Below the pieces are notes generated by a model. It was not told the DNA's origin. It saw only the letters and a program-made list of their open reading frames with translations, and searched no databases. Positions 20,964-31,082 of a stretch of DNA of 38,849 bases are shown here, in pieces. The stretch is from positions 1 to 38,849 of the forward strand of contig JAAMXY010000246.1 in NCBI GenBank assembly GCA_019677205.1, written 5' to 3'. Position 1 is the first letter of the stretch; each line of letters begins with the position of its first letter. A program made the translations under genes and the position numbers. Origin of the DNA: Pinguiococcus pyrenoidosus. Its lineage: Eukaryota; Sar; Pinguiophyceae; Pinguiochrysidales; Pinguiochrysidaceae.

Positions 20964-22095
20964 ATGCTGTCTGCGGCGCTTCTGCTGCTGCTGTTGCAGC
21001 GGCCGATGTCGCGGGGTCGGCGGGGCTGGCCCTCTCTGCGCCTGCAGAGCAAGAACGTGTTCGTCCGCGTCGAGAACGCCACGCACAAGGCCCAAGAGCC
21101 CCCGCGGCGGCCGGGCGAAGCGGCGGCCCCGCAGCTGGAGAACATGCCGGACTTCCTGGCGGTCGAGCTGGACAGCCAGTACCTGCTGGAGGAGGATGGC
21201 GAGACGGAAGTGCTGGAGATCCTGGATGCAGAGGAGGACTACGGCCGCCAAGTGCGCGCGGCGGAGGACAACGAGCGCCACGAGCGGCCCAAGCGCCGCA
21301 CCACGGGCAGCGACGAGGCGGTGCTTTTCGACTCGGAGCTGCTGATCACCCGGGAGCAGGGCTGGTTGGGCGACTCGAAGATATCGGACATTGCCTCGGA
21401 CTACGGTAGGCTGCGTGGCGGGCGACGCAGGAACCGGCAGGCGGCCAAGGGAATGACCTCGTCGCGTCGACAGGGTTTCCGCTGGACTTTGTCATGGAGA
21501 CGCTGACCAAATGGGGAGTGCCGCCTCCGATACAAGCAGAGGTGAGGAGAAGAGGGATGGCTTGAGCTGCCCTGGCTTTGCGGATGGGGAGAAAGCCGCG
21601 GTGAACTCACCGAGCTTTCATCAACAGGCGCGGCTCGGCGATCTGGTCACGGCAGAGCAAGCGTTCGCCCTCCTTGAAGCGCTGACCTCTCTTGATCGCG
21701 CTGACGTCCATGATGACTACATCGAGGAGACGCTTGACGAGCTTGCCGAGATCTTCGGAGCGTCAATCGCAGACATCTTCCAGGTTCGCTCGCGGCTTTG
21801 CTTCGCTCGCCTTATGGAATGTGTGGGTGCTTGGATGCGAGTGTGGGCGTGGGCGTGGGCGTGGGTTAGGGGGTCGGGGTCGGGGTCGGGGTGAATCTAG
21901 AGCCTCTTCCCAGAGCCTCTTCCCAGAGCCTCTTGCCAGTCGAGCGGCTGCTTGCTCACTTTACTTCTCCAGGTCTGCGGCGAGAAGCGACTCAATCTTG
22001 GCAACGGCATCGACACTCGTCTCTCACTGCCCGACTTCAAGATTCTCTGCATGGCCATGGGATGGCCCATTCCGGAGGCGTATCTTGGAAGATGA
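20964..22095 (+). CDS. Probable plastid-targeted protein of unknown function (four exons)
   Basis: Exons 20964-21405, 21474-21541, 21628-21783 and 21973-22095 join in frame with GT-AG borders to give 262 residues. The start MLSAALLLLLLQRPMSRGRR has a leucine-rich signal-peptide-like core followed by an Arg/Ser-rich stretch, the bipartite layout used for complex plastids. An acidic middle region precedes the conserved-looking C-terminal part: SDYGFPLDFVMETLTKWGVP, then ARLGDLVTAEQAFALLEALT, then GEKRLNLGNGIDTRL. That part resembles small plant and algal plastid proteins of ill-defined role, but I cannot assign a name with confidence. It probably shares a promoter with the divergent aminotransferase. 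The third intron is full of tandem repeats. Confidence 0.7.
21845..21890 (+). repeat. GGGCGT and GGGGTC tandem repeats inside an intron
   Basis: Within the 189-nt intron 21784-21972 the sense strand carries about four GGGCGT units and then about three GGGGTC units. The many G-runs spaced by short loops could form a G-quadruplex in the pre-mRNA. Confidence 0.8.
21899..21937 (+). repeat. Three 13-bp direct repeats in the same intron
   Basis: AGAGCCTCTTCCC occurs three times head-to-tail; the third copy differs by one base (GCC for CCC). It lies between the G-rich repeats and the 3' splice site. Confidence 0.85.
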
Positions 22096-22226
22096 CGAGA
22101 AGCTTCATGGCGAGTCGAGGATAAAGGAGGGATGCAGCATACCAAAAGCATACCAGAAGGAAAACTCCGTTCATGCTTCGCCGCTTTCCAACTCTTCTCT
22201 ACCCCCACCCCCGTCGACCTTAAAAC

Positions 22227-25200
22227 TTATGGACCAAAGTTGACGTCCGGCAACAAGTCCACAAGCTCGGACACGGGAACAGCCGGCTGCATGTCCATTC
22301 CCCTTCGCAGGCCCACGCGTCCCGTGAGGGCCAGATAGCTGGCGTCCGGCGCCAGCGCAATTTCGAAAGCCACCTGGACGATGGTTGTTGAATAGGGTGA
22401 GACGCTGCCCTAGAGACTCCCTGGAAGGCTTGTTGCGCCTGGATCGGATTCTCAAAACGCCTACCTTGAGCTGCCGGTCCCGATCCAGTCCTCCACCGAA
22501 GCCAACCGACCGGTCGAAACCCAGCAGAGGCGGGATCTCGACTTCGACGTGGGGCTCCACGCCCTCGTTCTCTATCACCACGCGCGCTTGACGAATCTGA
22601 GAAGCCGAGGCGTGGTTAGTGGGAGGGAATCGCTGCGAAGCACGACGGGACCCCATGGCCCGCTTCGACGTACCAGGTTGTCCGTTTCCAATCGGATGAA
22701 GCTGTGGTCCACTTCTTGCACTTGGTTGTCGTCGAGGAAGCGGGACACCGTGACTGACGTTGGCATGTACAGCTCTGTCCCGTCCGGCAGCTCGTGGCAG
22801 CCTTCGATCGTGCAGGCTCCTCCCCAGCTCCTGGTGCCGACGATCACGCCGAGGGCAAAGCTGCGGAAAGCGTACGCGACCACGTCACCGTCGCTGCAAG
22901 TGTCCTCGTCAACGACGAGCACCACACGTCGCGCGGGGGCACCCTCCGGCAGTCGATTCGGGCGCCCATATCGCCGGTGCTCGTACGTGAGGACCTCCTT
23001 GCACAGCTTCTCCAGCAGCGCCTCGGACGCGTAGCCGCCAAGGTTTCCGCGGACGTCCAGGATGACCGCATCGCGGAGACAACCTTCCACGCCCCATTGC
23101 CGAGAGAAGTGGCCAAAGCTAGAGCTTGTCAGCTCGGGCAGGTGGATGTACCCGACCCTGCCGTTCGACCGCTGCCGGACCTCGCGGTTGATGGACAGCG
23201 CCTGTTTATGCAAAGGACGAGATCGCCGCTTAGTCATCCTGCATCGCGATTCTCGGGAAAGACTTCGATGTTTGCCGAACTCACCCAGTCAACGTAGCGC
23301 AGGTTCACTTCCGATCTCAGGCAGCGGGCCCGAACCGTGAACGACTTCTGCTTCCGCACGCCGGGCACCGCCGCGTCAGATGTAGACGCCTCGAACTCCC
23401 TGTCATCGCCAGCCCAGCCTTTCTTCTTGTTTTTCTTCTTCTTGTCCTTCTTGTCTTTCTTGTCCTTCTTGTCCTTCTTCTTGAAGCTCCGCCGAAGCGT
23501 CGCCGGGTCCTGCTCTTCAGCGGCTGGGGCCTTGTCTAGGCTCATCGCAGCCAAGTCTGCTTCCACGGCCAAGACTGCCACCGGCGCGTCAATCGGCGGC
23601 CAATGCCGCGCAAGTTGGAGACCATCCCGGAACGACGCCTCGCCGGAGCCTGGTCCTTCAAGCAGAGTGACGTAGACTTCATTGCCGCCCCGATTGATCA
23701 GCGCCTCGTCCAAGGTGAAGTCTGGGGATAGCTGCTTGTGATCGACGCTGATGATCTGATCTCCGACACGGACGTCCATTCCCAGCTGCGCGAGGGGACC
23801 ACTGGTCGAGCACCAGGCCCGCTGGGAGCTGTTGCCTTGAGCCACGGAGTGCTCGGCCCAGTTCTGTCCCTTGAGGATCCTCGTGATGACGTACGTCTCC
23901 GTCGAGCTCTGCCACGCCACGTCGATGCCCAGGAAGCCCTTGTCCTCGTTGTCTTCGAAGTCGACGTCGACATTGGGGCCCCACACCGACACGCTCACGT
24001 GGCTGGTGCTCAGCTCGCTGAGGAGCTCGTTGCACAGGTCGCTGAAGGCGCTGGAGTGCGACACTCGCGGAAGCAGCTTCTCGTAGGTCTGGCAGATCTC
24101 GTACCAGGGAATCTGCGCCTTCGCGTCCACCAGCGACCCATCTAGGCGCGAAGGGTACAGGAAGAGCTCCCCCACGGCAGCGCCAAGGCTCGCGAAGGAC
24201 GACGCGTACTCGTTCCTCGGGTCCACGCGGAACCGAAGCCTCGACGTATCCACGAGCCCGGAACCTCTGCCGGTGTTGTTCAAATCGATGGGGTTGCCGT
24301 CGTCGTCCTCGTCAGACACACTAGAGCCAAGCGCGACCACGCGGGCGCCGCCCTCCGTGTCCAAAATCATGAGATAGCCGGCCGACGAGCCGTTCTGCCT
24401 CCCCGCTCTCCACTGCAGCGCCTCGATTCCCCAGTCCTCGTCCAGCGTATCGTACAGCACCTTTTCCTTCTTCTTGCGGAAGCTAAATGCCATGAGGGAC
24501 GCAGATCTGTCGAAGCCGGCGTCGTCGTCCTCGTCGTCTTCGTCTTCGTCTTCGTCCTCAAAGCTCCGCGAGTTCAGGTCGATGGTGGAGCGAGTGTACA
24601 GGATCCCCTTTGCGCCCCACGGGACAAGGTTGTCAATCATTCCCGGAGACACCGGCACCTCGACGCAGCGCTCCGTGATGCCAGAGATCTCCACAAACGT
24701 CAGCAGAGGGCCCTCGTCGGCCTGCTCGTCCTCATCCTCTTCTGCGTCTTCGTCACTGTACTCTTCATCGTACTCCTCCTCCTCCTCCTCCCCGTCTCCA
24801 CCATCTTCGTTGCCGTCATCTTCGTCTTCGTCCTCGTCGTCGTCCTCCGAAATCGGCCCTCTCGGACGCTTCATGAAAGGACTCCGCACGCCCTCGCAGA
24901 GGGGAACCAGGTAGACGCCGGTCATGCCAACGTTGGAGATGTCGGAGGGCGCCTGGACAACGAGGTCCGAGACGGGGAGATGGTGCCGGTCTGATAGGTA
25001 CATCAGATACAGGGCCTCCTTCCCATCGGCCGGCTGCTCGAAGCAAGGCGAGCGATCGAAGTATCTGGCCGACTCGGTCACCTCAAAAGGAACCAGTGGG
25101 GGCGGCAGCGGCTCCAGCGAGAAGGGCTGCCCGTACTCGTCAACCACTTTTTCGTGTCCATAGTCCAAGCGGCACATCCGGATGTGGGATGTGAAGGGAG

Positions 25201-27145
25201 AGCACCTCATGCTGTAGGCGAGGTAGTCGCCGTCCGGGGCCCACGAGCATCCGCTCGCCCCGTCCTCGAACACCATGCGGTCTACACAAGTAAGAGTCCC
25301 AAGCAAGTGTGGGCCCTCGATAGCGCTGCCTTCGCTTTTACTTTCCTGGCCCTTTCCCTTCGCGCCCTTGCCTTTGGCGCCCTTCTTTGGCTTGAACTTG
25401 TCCAGAGCGCCGCTCCAGAAGTCCTTCGACCGGTCTGAGTTCCCGTCGTCCGGCTGGCCGTAGGCTTGCTGAATCATCGCGCGGTGCTTCTCCACCTCCT
25501 TGGCCAAGCCCTGGATGCTCAGAACGAAGAGGTCTCCTCTGTTGTTCACAATCGCAGCGTCGGCGTGCTTGGGCGACGGGGTGATCTTGTCGGGGATACC
25601 CATGGACTGCAGCTCCCCCTGGTTGATCTGGATGATCAAGACCTTTCTGCTGCCGAGAACTTCGCGAATATCCAACGGGTCCCGCTTGCGGTTGCGACCT
25701 TGCGCCCTGAGCAACGAGCGAGTCGCCGCCGCGGGCCGTCCCGGCGCGTCTCGGCGATGGCAATTGGAGAAGTCCTCCTGCGACGCGTCCTCCAAAACCA
25801 CCCGGAAGGAGTAGTGTCCTCGTTCCTCCAGGCAGATCAGTTGACTGCCGTCGGAGAGGTAGGCATGTCGATGCACGCGCGCACGGCCCCCGCTTCGATC
25901 GACGGTGAAGACGGGCATCGCAGGCCCGTCGAAGGTGCCCATCTCGTAGACTTCCCCGCGCACGCGGGCGCTCACCATGGAGCCGAAGGGGTGCAGCGAA
26001 TACTCCTGGATGTCGTCGTCCGTGACGGTGAGCTTCGCCATGCCGAGCTTGGGGCTCCGCAGGACCAGTGGAACCTCGATCGGTCGAAAGGGCCGCTCCG
26101 AGCTGCTGACCTGCGGGCACAGCTCGTAGATACGCCCGCCGCGCTGGAAGACGAGTCGCTCGCCGTCGGTGCTGAGCCTTCGGCAGTACAAGAAGGCCTC
26201 GTCGAAGTCGTGGGGGAACGTGTGCTGTTGCAGGTCGCGGCCGTGGAGGTTGAAGCTGAAGATCTGTCCCTGAGGCCAGCGGTAGAAGCCGGCTCCTGGG
26301 CCGGATCCGCGCACGCCAAAGTCAGCGCAGAAGAAGATGCGTCCGTGAGCCCAGACCGGCGACATGACGTTCATCTGCGGCACCTCGTGCGCCGTAAGCA
26401 CCGGCGACGTGCCCAGCAGCTTCTGCTGCTCCTCCGGAGGGAGGGCGGAGGGGATTCTCCGCAGCTCGCCACCATCCGAGGGCCGCACCCACAGCTTGCC
26501 GGTACGGCCGCCGCCGTAGCGCTTCCAGGTGTCGGTGACGATCGGATCTTGGGTGTTCCGGTGGAAGAGGATCCCATTCTTGCCGTCCGACAGCTCTGCA
26601 ACGACCTCATCGAGAGGGTTCTCCAAGGGCTTCTCCAGAGAGATGCCCTCGGCGTCCACCCCCAAGTCGAAGGAGTCGATCCTGGCGTCGCCCTCGAGGT
26701 TGGTGACGAACAGGTGAAAGCGATCTGGCCACGGCTGCCGCTGCGTGCTTGCGAAGACGAGGTGGAGTCGTCCTTCGCGCTTGAAGAAGGCCCTGGGGCG
26801 GCACACGCCTCCTCCCTGGTGTGAGATGCGCCTCGCTTCCCCTCCTGGAAGACGACAGACGAAGGGGGGCGGTGAGCCTTGGAGCGAAGTCCGCGGATGC
26901 GTGGCCTTTTCGCGGTACGAACCTCGAGGATCCACGGTGTAGAGCTCTTCCGCGCCGCTCACGGTGCTGGTGAAGGCCAGGATGGAGCCATCCGGAGCCA
27001 GCAAGGGCGAGAAGCTCTTCCCATCGAGGGTAATTCTGCGCGGCTCCGCCTTGCTGAGCAGGTCGAAGCTCCAGAGATCTCCCTCAGCTGCGAAGGCCAG
27101 GAAGTCGCCTCCGACGGTGGGTGACACGCAATACCCCTCTGCCAT
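22227..27145 (-). CDS. Tricorn-type protease (four exons)
   Basis: Exons on the minus strand are 27145-23285, 23201-22674, 22596-22465 and 22373-22227, all phase 0, giving 1,555 residues. Tricorn is a large self-compartmentalised serine protease that trims peptides released by the proteasome. The order fits: N-terminal beta-propeller repeats (e.g. GDLWSFDL, PDGSILAFTS, SWAPDGDYLAYS), then C1 with S1048-H1049 (ELSTSHVSV), a PDZ domain (KGFLGIDVAW ... VGDQIISVD), and the C2 S41-type domain. C2 has VGYIHLPEL, VILDVRGNLGGY, the nucleophile S1390 with D1391 (CSDGD), VGTRSWGG and the tail ENEGVEPHVEVEIPP. Insertions relative to archaeal tricorn (~1,070 residues) include acidic tracts near 763-808 and 861-875 and a KKDKKDKK-rich linker near 1218-1240. 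Start is the first ATG (27145); the frame reaches back to a GTG at 27160. No transit peptide is obvious. Confidence 0.88.
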
Positions 27146-28183
27146 GCCAAGGGCCTCCACTCTGCCCCACTGGCCTCAACCGCGCGAGAAACGCCTCTGG
27201 CGGCTGCCGAGGGGGTTCAGTGGGGCGCTCAAGATCCCGCGGCTCCGTGCTTTCAAACTTGAATCTGTACTATTCTATTGGAGCGGCGTGATGATCGAAA
27301 CAGCAAATGGAGGGAGGGGATTGGATGCAGCGGCGCGGAGCGTTGGATTTGCAGATTTTGAGACGAATCCACAAACCGGAATCGAAAGCGCGGCGGGCGC
27401 TGTAGGAAGCGTGAATACGGAATCTTGAGGTTTGCTGCAAGGCGAGAAGGCGTGGCGCTGGGCGAACGGGAGGGGCAAATGCATGTCAGATGTGCATGTC
27501 TCGAGGCCGGTGCTGCTCACTCCGCTGGTGCATTCGCTCATACATCTGGAGAGGGGAGCACCGCTTGATTTGCTTCGCTTTCTTGTCCACGTGCATGCTT
27601 GCTTGGCTGATCATCTCCAGCCGGCCCGCGCGCCCGCCAACCAGGCCGCCCTGGGCAGCTAGCTGAGGCTCATTGCCGTTCGATCGCACGAACGAGGACT
27701 GGAGAGACCTGAAGATACCAACGAACGCCACACGGAAGAAGGGGCCAAAGGTTTGCAAGATCATCTGTGCTTGGGAGCTCGAACTCGAGCTTCTCGACCC
27801 CAGACTTGATCCATCCGCCCAGGCCCGAAATTCCATGAACAACGAAATGACCTGGTGGTCACTGACCATCACGTGAGAACAGAGAATCCGGCGACTCGTA
27901 CTCAAAAAAATGGATTCTTCACCAACCGACGGTTTCATAAAATTCATAACAAATTTCAAGCAATTTCACAATCTGTGATTACATATGCTGACCAAAAAAA
28001 AGAAAAAACAACCGTCAATTCCTGACTTCCCCGCGCCTTTTCCTCCTCCGAGAGATCCAAAAAGAGCGTGTCGGGGGGTCCGAGTGGGGCCATCTCGTCG
28101 TGAACGCCCTGCAGAGGATGTGTAGTGCGCCCTGTGTGCCCTTTGCACTGCTCGCCGAGGCCAGCTCGTAGCTCCTGAGCACC
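27146..28183. promoter_or_regulatory. Divergent intergenic region, tricorn / phosphatase-fold protein
   Basis: Just over 1 kb separates outward-facing start codons. It includes an A/T-rich island at about 27890-28020 with A-runs (AAAAAAA, AAAAAAAAGAAAAAA). A minus-strand open frame lies inside at 27486-27947 and is listed separately with low confidence. Confidence 0.4.
27486..27947 (-). CDS. Possible small open reading frame, unknown
   Basis: An ATG at 27947 opens 153 codons (MNFMKPSVGEESIFLSTSRR...). Composition is mixed and there is a moderately hydrophobic stretch (MILQTFGPFFRVAFVGIF), but no family is recognised. It lies between two divergent genes where promoters are expected and would break the strand pattern of the window. 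It may be a chance frame or a relic of a membrane protein. Confidence 0.2.
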   Translation of the reverse strand: MNFMKPSVGEESIFLSTSRRILCSHVMVSDHQVISLFMEFRAWADGSSLGSRSSSSSSQAQMILQTFGPFFRVAFVGIFRSLQSSFVRSNGNEPQLAAQGGLVGGRAGRLEMISQASMHVDKKAKQIKRCSPLQMYERMHQRSEQHRPRDMHI

Positions 28184-30782
28184 ATGTCCCTCCGAGGGCG
28201 GCGGCAGCGCAGCCGCCGACCCCACGGAGAGCGCTGGCACCGCGGCAATCTCCTCACCTTCGGCTTCGTGCTGCTGGCCATGATATTCCTCGTTCGCCCG
28301 GTGACCCAGATGATGCAAAGCACCAGCGCGGAAGAGGGAACAAAGGTGCGGATACAGGAACAGGACCCAGGATCTCCGACGAAACGTCAGCGCCGAGAAG
28401 CGCCGGTGCGCTTGACAGAATGCAACGTGGGTGGTTGGAGGCAGTGAGCGAGACCTTGGAGACCGGGAGGGACGTACGGGGAATGGCTCAGTGGATGTCG
28501 ATGTGGCGTGGGAGGACGAGCCGCGCAACAGAAGCGAAGCTCCCGAGCTTGCACCTGTTGCAGCGGACGTTGGAGAGCAGAGGTCAGAGATCACAGAGAG
28601 GGGGAGAGAGAGGGGGAGAGGCCGTGACAGAGAAGAGAGCGCTTCAGGCAGGGGCTGACGACAGAGGATGAGGTGCTAGCGCATGCTTGCCTGCTTGGTT
28701 GTGGGGGTGGCGCAAGCGTCAGGTGGTGCTTCGGGAGCTCTGTGACTGCGAGCGTAGGATGATGATGGACGTGGAACGCCGCGGAGCCTCCACAGGCTCC
28801 GACTCGCTTGACAACGCGGGATCGTACGCCATGTCACTTGGCCTTCTCCTTTCCTTCCGAGGCGAAGTAGGGTTGATCTTGCTTTTGCTACCTCTCAGCA
28901 GGCGATCGTACACACCAGGAGAGTGGACAACAAGATGATTCCGCTGGACTTCTGCAGCGTCCCGGCGGGGGCCAGTGCGGAGGGTGCACTCGAAGGCAGC
29001 GGCGGAGAAGGGGATGCCTCGCTCACCCTCCAGGCGGTGGTGGCCGTGGTGGTGGCCGGAGATCGCGCTCCCTCAGCGGAGCTTCATGAGCAGATCAATG
29101 CGAAGCGGGCGTCCTGCAAAGTTGCGAAGCAGGACTGGCTTGACGGGGCGGATTTCCGCTGGCCGCAGCAGGCCGGCCAGGACGCAAGGAGGGTGCCGCC
29201 TCTGCTGGAGAGGGGCGAGGACAAGCCGTGTGAAAAGGGGCAGCTGACGGCGCTGGGCTTGCAGCAGGCAGCTGCCGTAGGAAAGCTCCTCCGATCTCAG
29301 TACGCGGCGCACAGCAGGCTGGCGCTAGCGGTGCAGCCCGACTCCGGGTCGCGGGCCGGGCGCTTGATACACGTGGTTACGGAAAACACAAACTCCAGCA
29401 GAGCGAGCGCCGTTGGGCTCCTTGGTGGTCTTGGATACAACTTTCGTCCTCACGTGGACCCGAGAAAGGTCGACGAGGCGCAGCATGGGAAAGACGGTGG
29501 CCCAGCTGCAGAGGACCAGAGCGGCACAGACGAGAGCTCAGACACTGGGGATTCCAGCTCATCCGAGGTAGCCGCGGACAGCGAGGAGCCTGCGATGCGC
29601 GGGAGCGAGTCTGATCAGCAGACTCCGGAGCAAGCGCATCGCCGGCTGAGGAGGACCAAGCGGCGAGTCCAGTCATCGAAGGACGGCTCTGCCGCTCCTC
29701 CCATTTACGTCATGACCGACTTGGTGCCCAGCATGCACCTGCGGGTGCCCGTCAATAGTTCCACCGAGTTCCCCCGCCGACTAGCGTCTTGCCCGCGAGT
29801 AGGAACGTTGAAATCGAAGCAGCATCAGGCGTTTCCGTTTCCGGAGCCGGTCGCGATTCCGGGCCCCAGCGAGGGCGGGCAATGGAGCGGCGCGAGCTCA
29901 GCCTTGAAGCGTGACCGCGACAATCAAGCGGTCGCGTCGGCAGACGAGGCCGATCGCGTCCGCATACAGGTGCAGCGGACGTACACCATCTTCGGGATCC
30001 TGTTCGGCAGCCAAGTCAAGAACATGCACCCGCGGGATCTGGCAGGCGCGGTGCTTCCCAGGTCTTGTGCATCGGAGCTGCTGCCGTGCGGCCCGAATCG
30101 GTGCGCGATCATTTCAGACATAGACGGACTGAACAGTATGTACGACATGTATGAGGGTGAGATGGCGGCAGGCCGCGACGGCGGTCAACGGGGATCCGAG
30201 CTCCGCACCTACCAGATGACAAACGAGATGGCCGCGTACTTTGATCGCGTCGCGGATGTGGAGAAGGAGTCCAATGTGCTCGCGAGCGCGCGGGCAGGAC
30301 TTCAGGCAGAGGAAGAGCTGGACGCCGCGTGGGCACTGCGGCCGCCTTCCGACGATCCCGATCCGGTGCCCAGGTTGCTCCTGGTGTCCTCCGAAGCCAA
30401 GCTCGTTCGGCAGCTCCTCGCCAGCTTTGGGGTGAGCGTGGCGCGCAACGCCACGGCCTCGTACCAGAGCGTACCTTACGCGTCGAGACTGGTCTTGGAG
30501 CTCTGGACAAGCCCCAGCGTCTCCGATGGAGAGGACATGGAAGGGCAGGAGGTGTACATTCGGATCCTGTTTAACGGAAGGGAGGTTACGCGTGAGATAG
30601 ACGCATGCGCCAACCAACGTAGTGAAGAGCTGTGCCCGTTGAGCCAATTCAAGAGTATGTACGGCAAGTGGTTAGGATCAGCGAAGACGTTTGACGAGGT
30701 GTGCAACAGTGCACCCGCCGGAAAAGCGAGGGAGAAAATCGATCAGGCTTCCGATCTGCTGATGGACACGATGGGCGGTTGA
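28184..30782 (+). CDS. Membrane-anchored histidine-phosphatase-fold protein, probable pseudo-phosphatase (three exons)
   Basis: Proposed exons 28184-28345, 28419-28582 and 28919-30782 give 729 residues. The first intron is 73 nt; the second (336 nt) is less certain. Residues ~22-42 (NLLTFGFVLLAMIFLV) form a signal anchor after a basic N-terminus, so the body would be lumenal or extracellular. It resembles histidine acid phosphatases of the PXYLP1 type: CEKGQLTALGLQQAAAVGKL, TENTNSSRASAVGLLGGLGY, PYASRLVLELW, and a C-terminal ELCPLSQFKSMYGKW. The catalytic RHGxRxP motif reads VAGDRAP, with Ala155 in place of the nucleophile His and Arg158 kept. The usual HD(T) motif before the last domain reads SSEAK near residue 599. 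Catalysis of the usual kind is therefore unlikely. A role in sugar-phosphate binding or as a regulator is inference. A long Ser/Asp/Glu-rich insert occurs near residues 290-370. Confidence 0.75.
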
Positions 30783-31082
30783 GTCCCCGACGACGGAGGA
30801 GAAGCTTTGCAAGGCGCGACTGGGCTGCGAGTCCCCCCGTCCCAAACACCTTAATGCTGAGAAAGCTGCAGGTGATGTTGCGCAGAACAAGACATGTCTT
30901 CGCCGTAGAGTGATCCAGTTTTGAGATGCAGGTTCACGGCGCAGCGATTTGTGGGAATCCGTTCGGACTTATTCTCTTACAATGTACAGTCAGTCCTTTC
31001 TACAGTCTTACGCACAAACCATCACCCACCCACACAGACAATCACAAACACACACGCCCCCGCGCAGATCCACGGCCTTCGT
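30783..31082. other. Convergent intergenic region
   Basis: Three hundred bases between two gene 3' ends. Positions about 31010-31065 are a CA-rich tract on the plus strand (ACCCACACAGACAATCACAA and similar). No gene was seen. Confidence 0.4.

Noticed and set aside
25466-26824. 452-codon plus-strand open frame
   Set aside because: Antisense shadow of the tricorn propeller region.
27956-28594. 212-codon minus-strand open frame
   Set aside because: Overlaps exons 1 and 2 of the phosphatase-fold gene on the other strand; no domain.
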